Made by a program: the position numbers and the translations under genes | Origin: Sphingobacterium olei | GTDB taxonomy: Bacteria; Bacteroidota; Bacteroidia; Sphingobacteriales; Sphingobacteriaceae | Assembly (NCBI RefSeq): GCF_005048855.1 | Contig: NZ_SUME01000004.1 | Location: 1-64,000 of the forward strand | Reading direction: 5' to 3' | Length of the DNA stretch: 64,000 bases | The notes under the pieces: model-generated | Databases searched by the model: none | Told to the model about the DNA's origin: nothing | Seen by the model: the letters and a program-made list of their open reading frames with translations, nothing else | In this document: in pieces, positions 8,601-16,928 of the stretch | Layout: the number at the start of each line of letters is the position of its first letter | How positions within the stretch are numbered: position 1 is the stretch's first letter

Positions 8601-11408
8601 GAGTTTGTGGAAGGCACGTACAACGATTCGGAATTTGGTTCTCCGACACCGTATACGTATAACGCCAATACCTTTACACTCAATGGACTCGAACTTCCAT
8701 CAGGTACTACCTTCTTGTACATCAACGTAAGGAGCACGGATGGTACGACCACAGTGTATAATACATCAAGTGATTATACAGTAACTGAAACAAGTAATTC
8801 ATATAGTAGTATCAATCCGGCAGCAGGCGAGTTTAGTACGGTAGGTTTTGTTGCCAGTAGCTTCACCGCGCCGGATTTAAACTTCCTTTATGAAGTAGAT
8901 GCTACTTGTCTGGACGAGGGAGATCAGGTAACCTATACCTTGAATTTTGACAACCAAGATCCAGAAATCACCGGAGCAACATTGAAAGTGTATTATGAGC
9001 TGGGTCAGGATATCACTTCAGTTACCTTCAACAATGGAACCTCGGGTGTACTCGGATTTGATCCTACAGGTGAATCCTATATTGAGATCGATGATTTGGT
9101 AATTCCGAACGGCGAAAGTTCCATTACCGTGACATTGGATATTACCAGTGAAATATTCACGGATGAAGATGCTGCTTCAAGCTTCTTTGAACTGGTCATA
9201 GATCCGGATAATCCTTGCTCGGTAGAAAACCCATCGATGCTGTCCAATGTGATCACATTAGAGGCCTGTCCTGGTGTTGATCCTGAGGTCTGTACGGAAG
9301 AAGTAGAAGGAAGTGCGTTTTCTTCCAATGGGGGAGTTCCGATTACATTCAACCAGCCGGCTACCAATTATGGATTCCAGTTTGATATTCATTCCTTAGA
9401 TAATTCTTTCAATATGGAAATCAATGGGGTACAGCTGGCTACGCAGGAAATTGAGTTCCAGTCTGCCGGGACAAGCGGTATCAATGTACGGTTCGCTGAC
9501 GGTGACGAATATGAAACCAATACTGCTGCGATATGGCAGATGACGGGTAACGCTTCAGCACCTCTTATCCGTGTTGTTATTGCCCCTAATGGAAATGTTA
9601 CTATGTATGGAAGCAAGACTTCCGGTGGAGAGTTGCATCTGTTGGAATTGAGTAACGGTAATAGTTTTAATGCTATTACATGGAATGATGGAGCACCCAA
9701 CACGATCGTAGCAACACAATCGGTAGTTGGCTCTACCTATATCTATGGACGTGGAAGTGGGTTGAACAGCGTGCCCTGTCCGCAGGAGGACTACTGTGTT
9801 ACTGGCGACTGTAACCCAAATACCTTTTTAAACACTTCAGACCCGAACACCATAGAGTATGACAATATGGTAAGCGCCTTCCATAACACTATGATGCGCG
9901 ACGCAACAACCGGAGCTTTGATGGTATGGGGGCAATCAATGGCACATAACGGTTCTCACGTATTGGTGCCAACCGAGGTCAACAGTACCAACTACCCGGC
10001 ATTGACCGGCAATATCCTTAAGTTTACCAGTGGAGGTAATAATTCTTCTCAAAACATCGTTTTAACAACTGATGGGCTGTTTGTTTGGGGATTGCAAGGG
10101 AGAGTGATCCATACAGATCTTACAAGCAGCAATGCCTTTCAGTCGGTAAGTGTAGGAACTTACGGTATTAATGGGGGGGCGCCAAAGGCAGACGGGTTAC
10201 CTGACGGCGTAGCTCCGGAAGATGTCAAAATGTTGTTTGGTTCTTTCGGAAAATTGGCATTGAGCACCTGCGCCGGCGAAGTCTGGGTTTTGGTACAAGA
10301 TGCAAATCTATACGGCGATGGGGCAACGAGTTCTGCTGCAAACCATCAGTTATGGCACCGTGTGCATACTAATGCAACCACAACACTCGACAACGTAGTT
10401 GCCGTACGTGGAAATGGTGGCGGTGTACTGATGGCGTTAACCGCTACCGGCGAGGTATATACCTGGGGAACCGGTACAAGGTTGGGAGATGGCAGTGCTG
10501 CTACAGACAGAGCATTTGCGTCCCCAATGACCTTGCCGACAGGCGTGACCCCAAAAATGATAGGAGTCACTAATCGTCTTGACAATTCTACCTATTATAT
10601 ACTGGGAACCGCCGGCAATCTCTATAGTATGGGAGAAGGCAGTCAAAGACAGTTGGGTAACTTTAGCACGACAAGCAGTAACACTTGGATACAGGCACAA
10701 CAATCAGCAACGCCGGGCGACTACCTTACCAATGTGGTCTGGATCAGTCCACAAGAGCACGATTCCAATTACGCTTCCATCAATGTACTCACGGAAAACG
10801 GCAGGCTATGGGCTTGGGGAGGTAATCACCAAGAAATGCTTGGAGGACCTACAAACCCTATGGATCCCACCGAGATGCCCGGCAGTATTCCTTCCACTGA
10901 CCCTTACGATATTGGTAAACTGAACTGGACAGACACGGTGATTGCCGTAGAGACCGGCGGGCATACCTCGATGACCGTAAAAGATAATAGTAAAAAATAC
11001 GGCTATGTAGGGCACAGGATTAACGGAAGTATGGGCGATGGATCAACTGTAGATGAGAATGAGAACGAATATAACTTTGGAGACACCCCGGAGATAGACC
11101 TTTGTGGTGCACCGGCAGAACAGGGATACTGTACCCAACCGGGCGCAACAGGAACGCCAACAGAGTTTACCAAGGTAGGGGTTGCTGACAGAATAGGAAT
11201 GACTGCAAACTGGCCTCAAAACATTCCGAATGGTTTCATCGCCATCGAATCGGAAAATAAAGGCTTTGTAATTACCCGTTTAACCACAGTGCAAATCAAT
11301 GCCCTTGATGCCGTAGAAGGAATGTTGGTATATGATACCGACGAAGCATGTATCAAGCTGTATAACGGAACAACCTGGAATTGTATCCAAAGGGGTTGTA
11401 ATGAATAA
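2640..11408 (+). CDS. Giant modular secreted protein (2922 aa) with repeated LamG/DUF8202-like modules and RCC1-like propeller
   Basis: An N-terminal signal peptide ends near AFGQ (residue ~26). Four modules of about 424 residues follow, starting near residues 28, 441, 865 and 1287. Each has a jelly-roll-like first half (motif W-[YH]-[KR]-[AS]-D), a line like ESYLALKYGIT, and a segment such as GLHQKQS...LLIGNGSSLF that I associate with DUF8202-like regions of Bacteroidota surface proteins. A Cys-containing linker lies near 1730. DUF11-like beta-sandwich repeats follow (~1950-2250). Residues ~2400-2820 contain RCC1-type repeats (ALTATGEVYTWGTG, VLTENGRLWAWGG). The C-terminus carries the motif GMLVYDTD...LYNGTTWNC. 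No CHU_C or T9SS type A domain is seen. It is probably an extracellular adhesive or structural protein; its ligand is unknown. Confidence 0.85.
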   Translation: MRKTYNLKIGWVTALFFAVLTSAFGQFPGGVSTGLAAWYKGDVGLAGTFWTDQSGNAYNLERTSAPAGESLINFNPVASFEGVTAHQFNNLTPKLLWPVGNATPTTYYYVAKNNAATANRAVFGIGASGDATGFHSGQQPTTGAIATRGTASFANNTGTAMVPAPPNWDITQPNRGLNLVRTGYDGGGATGRNYIAAQSWAEVINTTNVSPTYANTAAFRIGSSGANSVFWSGDVAEVVVFSGKHDPAEYNKIESYLALKYGITKQGDYVDANNNIIYNDATYINNIGGIGRDDASGLHQKQSMSQNAGNQLLIGNGSSLFATNADNTNNLTDGQFLVWGDNGLQKQLLESLIHTAPGGEINSRFSAIWRVQNTNTVGTVTVAWPVGITNLHLVQSADAVFDNTDTFTPMTAVVTVNGVDYNTATITLSNGAYFTFAGYMMAPGGVAGQGFWVRSDMAGDIATAWQDHSTNADDIPALGAWALSTADGAHNFHPYTTDYSTTKNFYNASTLLNPGGGDNPMPHSIFSAVRPTTNGTGRITGMGTTGGTTYGSNPSLATSSGTPLYYDYDAVTTSETFGTPFTLNATSLFSAVADNSIANGGGSSFAGGELTLGLNGAYEDFTYTNSSHRFEFNGPYLRVGYSTFGTGAGVFPGDIMEVIWYSRALTPNEQSRVNSYLAIKNGVTLNEDYLKSDSDVVFSLSTNSGYIDNIFGLGFNAVSGLTQRQSRSINDGQKLIIGAGSSLFDNNAANTNDLTEGQFLLVGDNGLKQALSEPLVYTAGANGETNFRFASIWKAQNTNSVGQVTVAWPAGINNLYLVQSTNAVFDNTDTFTPMTGTVTVNGVDYNTATVTFNDGDYFTFAGYQFAPGGVVDPDFWVKSDDAGAIETAWKDHSTYANDIPVVGTWTLTPADRAHNFHPYTTGYTGSKYFSNLTSVLNPTNGQLDNVSHSIFSAVRPTSAGTGRIIGIDDDGNGAEPGFSIEGGRLRLYKFSGGANADQFDEEPFKIGAANIVSGIGNNPIVAGGTSTSAGGERVLGVNGVYKIYPNTSSSNRFHIQGQRLRVGDGAWTAPGPFPGDIMEVVWYKRPLTANEQSRVNSYLALKNGATLAENYLTANSSTVWDITTNAGYNNNIFGVVRDNTSGLHQKQAASTGVNQKLVIGHGSSLFESNADNTNDLIEGQFLLTGDNGLKQGLSVPLAYLTGSNGETNFRFESVWKVQNTGNVGTVTVAWPVGVGNMYLVRSTDETFDDTDNFVPMDDVVSINGQDYNTATITFDDGDFFTFAGFGYAPGGVAADLAIWHRADIGIALSGTEVSTWDDMSPNGYQVSQMGTAALPSFGAASQEFNFNPSVNFTATNQVIGQRSESILTTNTFDIFSVLGNVSAGTTFFGIGRDNVTNSGTNWDSPHFRRNGDIIHRDNTGGGLAFRDPVPTYETVGAITRIAYSRFNVDELNRSINGSNFGATMNLAGGNNTAWVRGGQYFGTNSGAATGMGGDDGGFTGSITEKVVYDRNLTPEERDRVNSYLAIKYGVTLRNDIPAGGNHTGTFDYLNAAGNIVWSGNTNPDYHNDVIGLAREDIGLFNQRVSTTRNVVSSGRLIVTTTNDFVSANDDAGRTNFTGNSQYIMFGDNAATGETEATTDPCTGLPLDPAITRANKVWRVETTSNPEPIWLQADLNDYTFNSSIEIWVADDENFSTNLVRLPAASYAGGLASFNFLFTEGVKYMTFAGIVSPSDCDVCTGGTFVFKTGRSWNTLAERTNNVMDPEIIGSTDQGDLIVNMSADYPVGVEYGPNAYPRPYGRWFLSRRRDNQNVEVTHSVNLNQTVAGASFQISNINTYLKNANKFTIIGYDCDDNVVMPKITHAANPTTATTYEIVGNQVVGTKAYRGLTFLHSTANVRFNRPIERIEIVFDVERTNARQTLRSLDIGDISFECATPLPPTVDNVTMIQDFTQSEEVPSCIETTMRLRFINSNCDTRTVNVSQTLPAGLEFVEGTYNDSEFGSPTPYTYNANTFTLNGLELPSGTTFLYINVRSTDGTTTVYNTSSDYTVTETSNSYSSINPAAGEFSTVGFVASSFTAPDLNFLYEVDATCLDEGDQVTYTLNFDNQDPEITGATLKVYYELGQDITSVTFNNGTSGVLGFDPTGESYIEIDDLVIPNGESSITVTLDITSEIFTDEDAASSFFELVIDPDNPCSVENPSMLSNVITLEACPGVDPEVCTEEVEGSAFSSNGGVPITFNQPATNYGFQFDIHSLDNSFNMEINGVQLATQEIEFQSAGTSGINVRFADGDEYETNTAAIWQMTGNASAPLIRVVIAPNGNVTMYGSKTSGGELHLLELSNGNSFNAITWNDGAPNTIVATQSVVGSTYIYGRGSGLNSVPCPQEDYCVTGDCNPNTFLNTSDPNTIEYDNMVSAFHNTMMRDATTGALMVWGQSMAHNGSHVLVPTEVNSTNYPALTGNILKFTSGGNNSSQNIVLTTDGLFVWGLQGRVIHTDLTSSNAFQSVSVGTYGINGGAPKADGLPDGVAPEDVKMLFGSFGKLALSTCAGEVWVLVQDANLYGDGATSSAANHQLWHRVHTNATTTLDNVVAVRGNGGGVLMALTATGEVYTWGTGTRLGDGSAATDRAFASPMTLPTGVTPKMIGVTNRLDNSTYYILGTAGNLYSMGEGSQRQLGNFSTTSSNTWIQAQQSATPGDYLTNVVWISPQEHDSNYASINVLTENGRLWAWGGNHQEMLGGPTNPMDPTEMPGSIPSTDPYDIGKLNWTDTVIAVETGGHTSMTVKDNSKKYGYVGHRINGSMGDGSTVDENENEYNFGDTPEIDLCGAPAEQGYCTQPGATGTPTEFTKVGVADRIGMTANWPQNIPNGFIAIESENKGFVITRLTTVQINALDAVEGMLVYDTDEACIKLYNGTTWNCIQRGCNE

Positions 11409-11466
11409 TAGAGAAGGATATTAATTTGTATAAATCAAGAATAGCGTACATCAAAACTTAGAAATC

Positions 11467-11967
11467 ATGAAAATACCGGCTTTGTTACTACTTGGGTTTT
11501 GCTTCAGTTGGACTGTGGTTCATGGTCAAACGGCCATTGAGAAATTAACGGTAGATGGGGGTGGCGTATTGGACTTTGCATCTGGCACCACCAAGGGGAT
11601 TATCCTACCTGCTGTAGAAACCCTGCCCACCACACCAGCAAATGGCACGTTCCTGTATGACAAGAATGCCCAAATGGTGAAGATGTTTGCAAATGGGGCT
11701 TGGGTTAACCTTTCGGACGAGGGGGACAACAGTGCTGTATTGCCTTATTCGGGCACGGCTGCTGGTACGCAAACGGTAATAGGAGCCAAAAGTACAGCTG
11801 TTGACGGCGTGCTGGTATTGGAAGCGACGGATAAGGCATTGGTACTTCCGAAAGTAGCTTCTCCTCATTTGAATGTACCCAGTCCATACCCGGGAATGAT
11901 GTGTTATGATACAGACGCCAAGGCATTGGCTGTCTATGATGGTACCGTGTGGAGCTATTGGAAGTAA
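11467..11967 (+). CDS. Small secreted protein with two tail-fibre-like C-terminal motifs
   Basis: The protein has 166 residues with a signal peptide ending VVHGQ. It contains two copies of a ~40-residue module of the form K-G/A-hydrophobic-x-L-P ... G-x-x-x-Y-D ... [YF]-x-G-x-W. The first is near residues 41-80 (ending FANGAWVNL); the second is at the C-terminus (GMMCYDTD, YDGTVWSYW). The giant protein just upstream ends with the same motif, so the two are probably related parts of one surface structure. It sits 58 bp downstream of that gene in the same direction, and is followed by a hairpin. Function is unknown; a cap or anchoring module is one guess. Confidence 0.7.
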   Translation: MKIPALLLLGFCFSWTVVHGQTAIEKLTVDGGGVLDFASGTTKGIILPAVETLPTTPANGTFLYDKNAQMVKMFANGAWVNLSDEGDNSAVLPYSGTAAGTQTVIGAKSTAVDGVLVLEATDKALVLPKVASPHLNVPSPYPGMMCYDTDAKALAVYDGTVWSYWK

Positions 11968-11978
11968 GTCATTGGGCT

Positions 11979-12022
11979 TCGAGAAGATTTTTATAATAAT
12001 GAGCTAAATGAAATCTTCTCGA
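11979..12022 (+). terminator. Perfect 12-bp inverted repeat, probable terminator
   Basis: The arms TCGAGAAGATTT (11979-11990) and AAATCTTCTCGA (12011-12022) are exact reverse complements around a 20-nt loop. They lie between the small secreted protein and the T9SS cargo gene. There is no long T-tract, so termination is inferred from position and symmetry. Confidence 0.5.
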
Positions 12023-12078
12023 GCTTGTGCCTATAATAAGATATGACTAATGGTGACTCTTAAAAATAAATAGCGTGT

Positions 12079-13671
12079 ATGAAAAAGCGTTTACGAAATA
12101 TAATAGCCTTCGTGGCTGTGTTGATATCATTTTCGGTGACTACACAAGCCCAGACAGGTCTTAGTTCATTTGTGACCCATAACGGACCGCAGACGATTTC
12201 TTCTGGAACCTTCGAAGTAATCTATTCGGAAAGTTTATATTTTGGTCCAAATGCAGATGTGCAGTTGGATGGCGATCTAATAATTTATTCCCGAAATATA
12301 TGGATAGCGCCAACGGCGCGTATTCATGGTAGCGGTAAGTTGACCCTACATAGTCCTGCTTCTAACCCGATGTATGAAGGGTGGGCTGCTGGGGCTACAG
12401 TAGTAGATGGTAATAATAATATAGCGTCTATTGATGTTACGATTGTTTTGAATAACGATCATGGAATGATCCTAGAAAACATTGAGGGTCCTTATCCAGA
12501 AGGGGGTACGTTTCCTTCCTCCTCCAAGACAGCAGCTTTGCGTATCAATAAATCTATAGATCTTGCTGTAAACGGAGCGAATATTTACCTGAACGGTCAT
12601 GATTTTGAACTGGGTACGGCGTCGGATATATTGTATGCAAGCCGTGACCGGATGGTGGTAACCGATGACCGTGTTGATGGACATTTGATAAAGAACTATC
12701 TGGGTGTGTCGGCATTTCTGTTTCCAGTCGGGATCGCTGCAGAGGATTACACACCCGCGACACTGACACCGTCTACAGCAGGCCGTCAGGTCTATGTGAC
12801 TGTTACGAGCTATGGGGCCGCTGCTAGCATCGACTTTAGCGAGGCAGATATTGATCTGGGTATGGATCGTGTTTGGAATATCTATGCGGACGAGTCTTTA
12901 CAGATGACCTACCGTCTACAGCATAATATGGCAACCCACGGTGTCGCATATGTAGATGCAGACGCGCGGATTGTTCAGAATGCTGATGGTGGTAACTGGA
13001 TTGGCGATGTAACGATATTTAATGGTGAGGGTATACATACACGGGAGGATATCGAAACCCGAACAGGCAATACCTTGACAGGAACTTGGTTTACCAAACA
13101 GTCACTATCGTTAATAGGTCCGACGGCGAATGATGATGGTCCTGTCAACATTACCTACGGTCGCAATACGAATGAAATTCCGGCGATCAATGTACTGGAG
13201 AATGATGAAGCGGGGTCGAGTGCGATTGTTGTTCAATCAGTACGAGTGATTACACCGCCGTTGAATGGGCGTACAGAAGTTAATCCAGACGGCAGTATTA
13301 CCTATATTCCGAACGAAGGATATGTAGGCGAGGATCGTTTTGAGTATGAGATCACAGATGAGAACGGCCTAAGGTCTACGGCTTGGGTTACGGTAAATGT
13401 ACTTCCACGGGATCTGATCATTCCAAACGTGATCACGCCAAACGGAGATGGTGTCAATGACTATTTTGAGATAGTTGGTCGCGAAGGATTTGACCGGATA
13501 GATTTGATTATTCTCAACCGTTGGGGGAATGAAGTTTATAGTGATTCTGACTACCATGACAAGTGGGATGGATCTGGTCTTAATGAAGGTACATATTTCT
13601 ATCTGATCACAGCTCATAGCGGTACGGAAACCCGCGTGTTCAAAGGAAATGTTTTGATTAAGCGCCGGTAA
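12079..13671 (+). CDS. T9SS type B cargo with gliding motility-associated C-terminal domain
   Basis: The protein has 530 residues with a signal peptide ending TTQAQ. The N-terminal half is beta-rich and of unknown fold. Residues ~350-440 form a cadherin/Ig-like domain (NVLENDE, GSITYIPNEGYVGEDRFEY). The last ~85 residues are a CHU_C/type B sorting domain: IPNVITPNGDGVNDYFEI, then LIILNRWGNEVY and KWDGSGLNEGTYFY. That domain directs export through the T9SS and usually depends on a PorP/SprF partner, which is the next gene. The short upstream leader and hairpin suggest an independent transcript. It is probably cell-surface attached or secreted; its substrate or ligand cannot be told. Confidence 0.88.
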   Translation: MKKRLRNIIAFVAVLISFSVTTQAQTGLSSFVTHNGPQTISSGTFEVIYSESLYFGPNADVQLDGDLIIYSRNIWIAPTARIHGSGKLTLHSPASNPMYEGWAAGATVVDGNNNIASIDVTIVLNNDHGMILENIEGPYPEGGTFPSSSKTAALRINKSIDLAVNGANIYLNGHDFELGTASDILYASRDRMVVTDDRVDGHLIKNYLGVSAFLFPVGIAAEDYTPATLTPSTAGRQVYVTVTSYGAAASIDFSEADIDLGMDRVWNIYADESLQMTYRLQHNMATHGVAYVDADARIVQNADGGNWIGDVTIFNGEGIHTREDIETRTGNTLTGTWFTKQSLSLIGPTANDDGPVNITYGRNTNEIPAINVLENDEAGSSAIVVQSVRVITPPLNGRTEVNPDGSITYIPNEGYVGEDRFEYEITDENGLRSTAWVTVNVLPRDLIIPNVITPNGDGVNDYFEIVGREGFDRIDLIILNRWGNEVYSDSDYHDKWDGSGLNEGTYFYLITAHSGTETRVFKGNVLIKRR

Positions 13672-13701
13672 GAATAAATGTATTAGGATCGTTAATTTTC
13701 T

Positions 13702-13746
13702 AGAGACGTAATGTATACTGTTTTACGACAATTATTTTACGTCTCT
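13702..13746 (+). terminator. 10-bp inverted repeat between T9SS cargo and PorP gene
   Basis: The arms AGAGACGTAA (13702-13711) and TTACGTCTCT (13737-13746) are perfect complements with a 25-nt loop. The position just after the cargo gene suggests transcription termination or attenuation before porP. Confidence 0.4.
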
Positions 13747-13773
13747 ACTTTCATCAAAGTATAATTTTAAACA

Positions 13774-14784
13774 ATGAAAAAGTCCTTACAATTATTTTTG
13801 ATCGTATTGTTTGTTCTTTTTGGCTCCGAATCGAAGGGGCAACAGAACATCCAGATGACACAGTATATTTTCAATTCGATCAGTGTCAATCCGGGGTATG
13901 CGGGATATAAAGAGGAGTGGTTCGGTCAGCTTGGGTTACGCAGCCAGTGGACGGGATGGGATGGAGCTCCCAAGACGGGCATGATCTCTGTTGACGGCGT
14001 GTTGGATCCTGAGGAACGTCGTCATGGCGTAGGCCTGGTGGTAATCGGGGATCAGCTGGGTGCTCAGGCCGCCACCAGTGTTTACGCCAACTATGCGCTT
14101 CGTCTGCAGCTTGATCGTTCCGATGAGCATAGACTGAGCCTGGGTATCGCGGGAGGGGTAACGCAGTACAGTCTTGACGGCAATAAACTTAGCGCCATTG
14201 ACGGGGGGGACCAGGTGCTTCCGGAAGGGAAGATCTCGACCTGGAGGCCGGATGTACGTCTTGGGGTTTATTATAGCAACCCGAAATGGTACGTTGGGGC
14301 ATCGGTACAGGATCTTTTTGCGGGCACGGATAGTGACGAGGATTTCCAGTTCAACCAGAATTCACTGGAAAGCCTTGCACGCAATACGCACGGCTATCTT
14401 ATCGCAGGCGTACTGTTTGAGCTTGATCCGGGCCTGTTGCTGAGGCCGAGTATCTTGGTTAAGGACGACTTCAGGGGCCCCACTTCCCTGGATGTAAATG
14501 CGATGTTTATATTCAACGATAGATTTTGGATCGGGGGCGGTTACCGTACGCGGTCACGTATTTTCGACCGCGACTATACCGACTACTCTGCAAATAAATT
14601 GAGTTCGCTGAATTCGGTGAGCGGGATCGCACAGTTTTATGTTAGCCCTACATTACGGATAGGCTATTCGTATGACCATATGCTGAACCGTATGGGGGGG
14701 CTGCAGCAGGGTACGCACGAGGTAACATTGGGCGTGACCTTTGGCCGTCTGGCGCGCCAGATCCTGAGTCCGCGCTATTTTTAG
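13774..14784 (+). CDS. PorP/SprF family type IX secretion outer-membrane protein
   Basis: The protein has 336 residues with a signal peptide (SESKGQ) followed by QMTQYIFNSISVNPGYAGY. That opening is characteristic of the PorP/SprF family (TIGR03519). The rest alternates like a 14-stranded outer-membrane barrel and ends in an aromatic residue (SPRYF). PorP/SprF proteins assist secretion and surface attachment of type B cargo. It lies directly after such a cargo gene and before a PorE-like gene, the usual cassette order. The family is often multicopy in these genomes, so it need not be the core T9SS copy. GC content appears higher here than in the flanks. Confidence 0.9.
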   Translation: MKKSLQLFLIVLFVLFGSESKGQQNIQMTQYIFNSISVNPGYAGYKEEWFGQLGLRSQWTGWDGAPKTGMISVDGVLDPEERRHGVGLVVIGDQLGAQAATSVYANYALRLQLDRSDEHRLSLGIAGGVTQYSLDGNKLSAIDGGDQVLPEGKISTWRPDVRLGVYYSNPKWYVGASVQDLFAGTDSDEDFQFNQNSLESLARNTHGYLIAGVLFELDPGLLLRPSILVKDDFRGPTSLDVNAMFIFNDRFWIGGGYRTRSRIFDRDYTDYSANKLSSLNSVSGIAQFYVSPTLRIGYSYDHMLNRMGGLQQGTHEVTLGVTFGRLARQILSPRYF

Positions 14785-14853
14785 GAAACGGAAGTGGACC
14801 GTAGGAACTGGAGATTGCATGAATAGAAAGATCATTGTTAAGACAGATAAATT

Positions 14854-16809
14854 ATGGAAAGAAGATATTATATAGGGAGCTTTCGGTTACTGGCTGTTTC
14901 GTTGCTGCTTTTAGGGGCTGAGCTGTCCCTGGCGCAGGAACAGCCCAGCCGTAGGGGCCGTGCGGATCTGCTCTATGATAAGCTGGAGTATGCGAATGCC
15001 GCAGCAGCTTATGAGAAACTGGTAGATGTGAAAAAGCCGCGGACGGGAGATATGGAACGTTTGGCGGACAGTTACCGTAGAATCAATGCGTACGAGCTGG
15101 CAGAGAACTGGTATTCGCGCGTGGTCGCACAACCTGATCATAAACAGGAATCACTGCTGCACTATGCGGAGGTGCTGAAGAAGAGGGGGCGCTATGCCGA
15201 AGCGGGTAAGCAGTACCGGGCCTATCAGGAGAAATACGGGAGCGCGGAAAACATAACGCGTTATATACAGGGGGCCGACTCGGCCGTGTTATGGATGAAG
15301 AGCCCGACTTTGCACAGCCTGAAGAATGAGGCTGCTATCAATACAGACCTTTCGGAATTCAGTCTGGTATCCACGAGCGGAGGTGTTATCTATGCGGGTG
15401 AGCCCCACGGATTGTTAAACAACAAAAGTGGGATGACTGGACAATCTTACCTGAAGGTGTATGCTGCAGACCGGGCAAGGGATGGGGAATTAAGCGGTCC
15501 CAATGTGATGGGAGATGCCTTCAATAATGCGCTGTACCATATTGGTCCTGTCGCCGTAAATTCGGCGGAGGACGTTCTGTACGTAACACGTACGTACCCG
15601 GGGAAAGAGGGCGAGAACTACCGGTCGGATGGATTGAAGTGGCGCAAACAGAACCTGGAACTAAAAATATATAGAAAGGACGGAACAGATTGGGCAGAAG
15701 AGGACTTTGCCCATAATAATGTGAAGGAATATTCGCTGGGCCATGCCGCATTGAGCAGCGATGGAAAGGTGTTATATTATGCTTCTGATATGCCGGGCGG
15801 GCATGGGGGTGTGGATATCTGGTACAGTGAATTACAAGGAGACGGAAGCTGGGGAGCCCCAAAGAATGCGGGACCTAGGATTAACAGTGGGGGAGACGAG
15901 ATGTTTCCGAACGTGTCGGGTGATACCCTGTACTTTTCGAGTGACGGCTGGGTAGGCATGGGCGGCCTGGATATATATAGGTCTATAGGCAGCCGCTCGA
16001 CCTTTAGTACCCCTGAAAACCTTCGTTATCCGCTGAATTCGGCAGGTGATGATTTCGCCTACGTCGTAGGGGTCAGCGATGAGGATGTCATCTACGGATA
16101 CCTTTCTTCAAATAGACCGGGGGGAAAGGGTGGGGATGATATCTATTCGTTCACGTTTGCGAAGCCTAAATTTATCATCGTTCTGGAGGGATTGACCCGC
16201 AACAGGGAAACAGGAGAGCTGTTGCCGTCCGCTAGCGTGACGTTGTTCCATAAGGGTAAAGAGATAGCAGCCAAAGGTGTTACGGATAAGGACGGACGGA
16301 TTACGTTTACGCTAAATAAGGGTGAGCCTTACCGTTTGCTGGCGGAAAAACCGGGCTACCACTCGGACTCGACAAGTGTTGAGGGTTTATTTCCAGCACG
16401 GGACACTACGGTACGGGTCGTAATGAATTTACATCCGGTCCATAAGGTGGGCGATAAGTTTGTTTTGGAGAATATCTACTACGACTTTGATAAGCACAAC
16501 ATCCGTAAGGATGCTGCCCTGATCCTGGACCAGCTGGTGGCCACCATGCGTGACAATCCGACACTTCGGATCGAGCTATCAAGCCACACGGACAGCAGGG
16601 GCAGCGATAGTTACAACGAGAAGCTGTCACAGCGGCGTGCACAAAGTGCGGTGGACTACATCGTGACCCGCGGTATAGCGCGCGATAGGTTGGTTGCGAA
16701 AGGATATGGCGAGACGCGATTGGTGAATAAATGTAGCAACGGTGTTCCGTGCTCTGTCGCAGATCACCAGGCGAACAGACGTACTGAAGTAGAGGTATTA
16801 GCGTACTGA
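14854..16809 (+). CDS. PorE-like OmpA family protein (TPR, PD40 propeller, CarboxypepD_reg, OmpA_C)
   Basis: The 651-residue protein has a signal peptide (LSLAQ) and four regions: TPR-like helices at ~35-140 (YANAAAAYEKL); WD40/PD40-type propeller repeats at ~180-440 (LYYASDMPGGHGGVDIWYS, LYFSSDGWVGMGGLDIY); a carboxypeptidase regulatory-like domain at ~445-530; and an OmpA C-terminal peptidoglycan-binding domain at ~540-650 (YYDFDKHNIR, SSHTDSRGSDSYNEKLSQRRA). This order matches PorE of Porphyromonas, which links the T9SS to peptidoglycan. It is 69 bp after porP in the same direction. It may serve this PorP cassette rather than the core secretion machine. Confidence 0.87.
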   Translation: MERRYYIGSFRLLAVSLLLLGAELSLAQEQPSRRGRADLLYDKLEYANAAAAYEKLVDVKKPRTGDMERLADSYRRINAYELAENWYSRVVAQPDHKQESLLHYAEVLKKRGRYAEAGKQYRAYQEKYGSAENITRYIQGADSAVLWMKSPTLHSLKNEAAINTDLSEFSLVSTSGGVIYAGEPHGLLNNKSGMTGQSYLKVYAADRARDGELSGPNVMGDAFNNALYHIGPVAVNSAEDVLYVTRTYPGKEGENYRSDGLKWRKQNLELKIYRKDGTDWAEEDFAHNNVKEYSLGHAALSSDGKVLYYASDMPGGHGGVDIWYSELQGDGSWGAPKNAGPRINSGGDEMFPNVSGDTLYFSSDGWVGMGGLDIYRSIGSRSTFSTPENLRYPLNSAGDDFAYVVGVSDEDVIYGYLSSNRPGGKGGDDIYSFTFAKPKFIIVLEGLTRNRETGELLPSASVTLFHKGKEIAAKGVTDKDGRITFTLNKGEPYRLLAEKPGYHSDSTSVEGLFPARDTTVRVVMNLHPVHKVGDKFVLENIYYDFDKHNIRKDAALILDQLVATMRDNPTLRIELSSHTDSRGSDSYNEKLSQRRAQSAVDYIVTRGIARDRLVAKGYGETRLVNKCSNGVPCSVADHQANRRTEVEVLAY

Positions 16810-16885
16810 AACAGCAGTTTTAAAAGCGAATTTTAATTCATAAGGTATACAATGATCCCCAATTGTTGTTTTCCATAATAAGTAG

Positions 16886-16920
16886 AAAGTAGGTGCTGCT
16901 CCCCAAGCAGCACCTACTTT
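16886..16920. terminator. Strong bidirectional terminator hairpin
   Basis: A perfect 15-bp stem (AAAGTAGGTGCTGCT with AGCAGCACCTACTTT) surrounds a 5-nt loop. It lies between two convergent genes, the PorE-like gene and the GntR regulator. The A/T ends let it work in both directions. Confidence 0.85.
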
Positions 16921-16928
16921 AGTATCAA

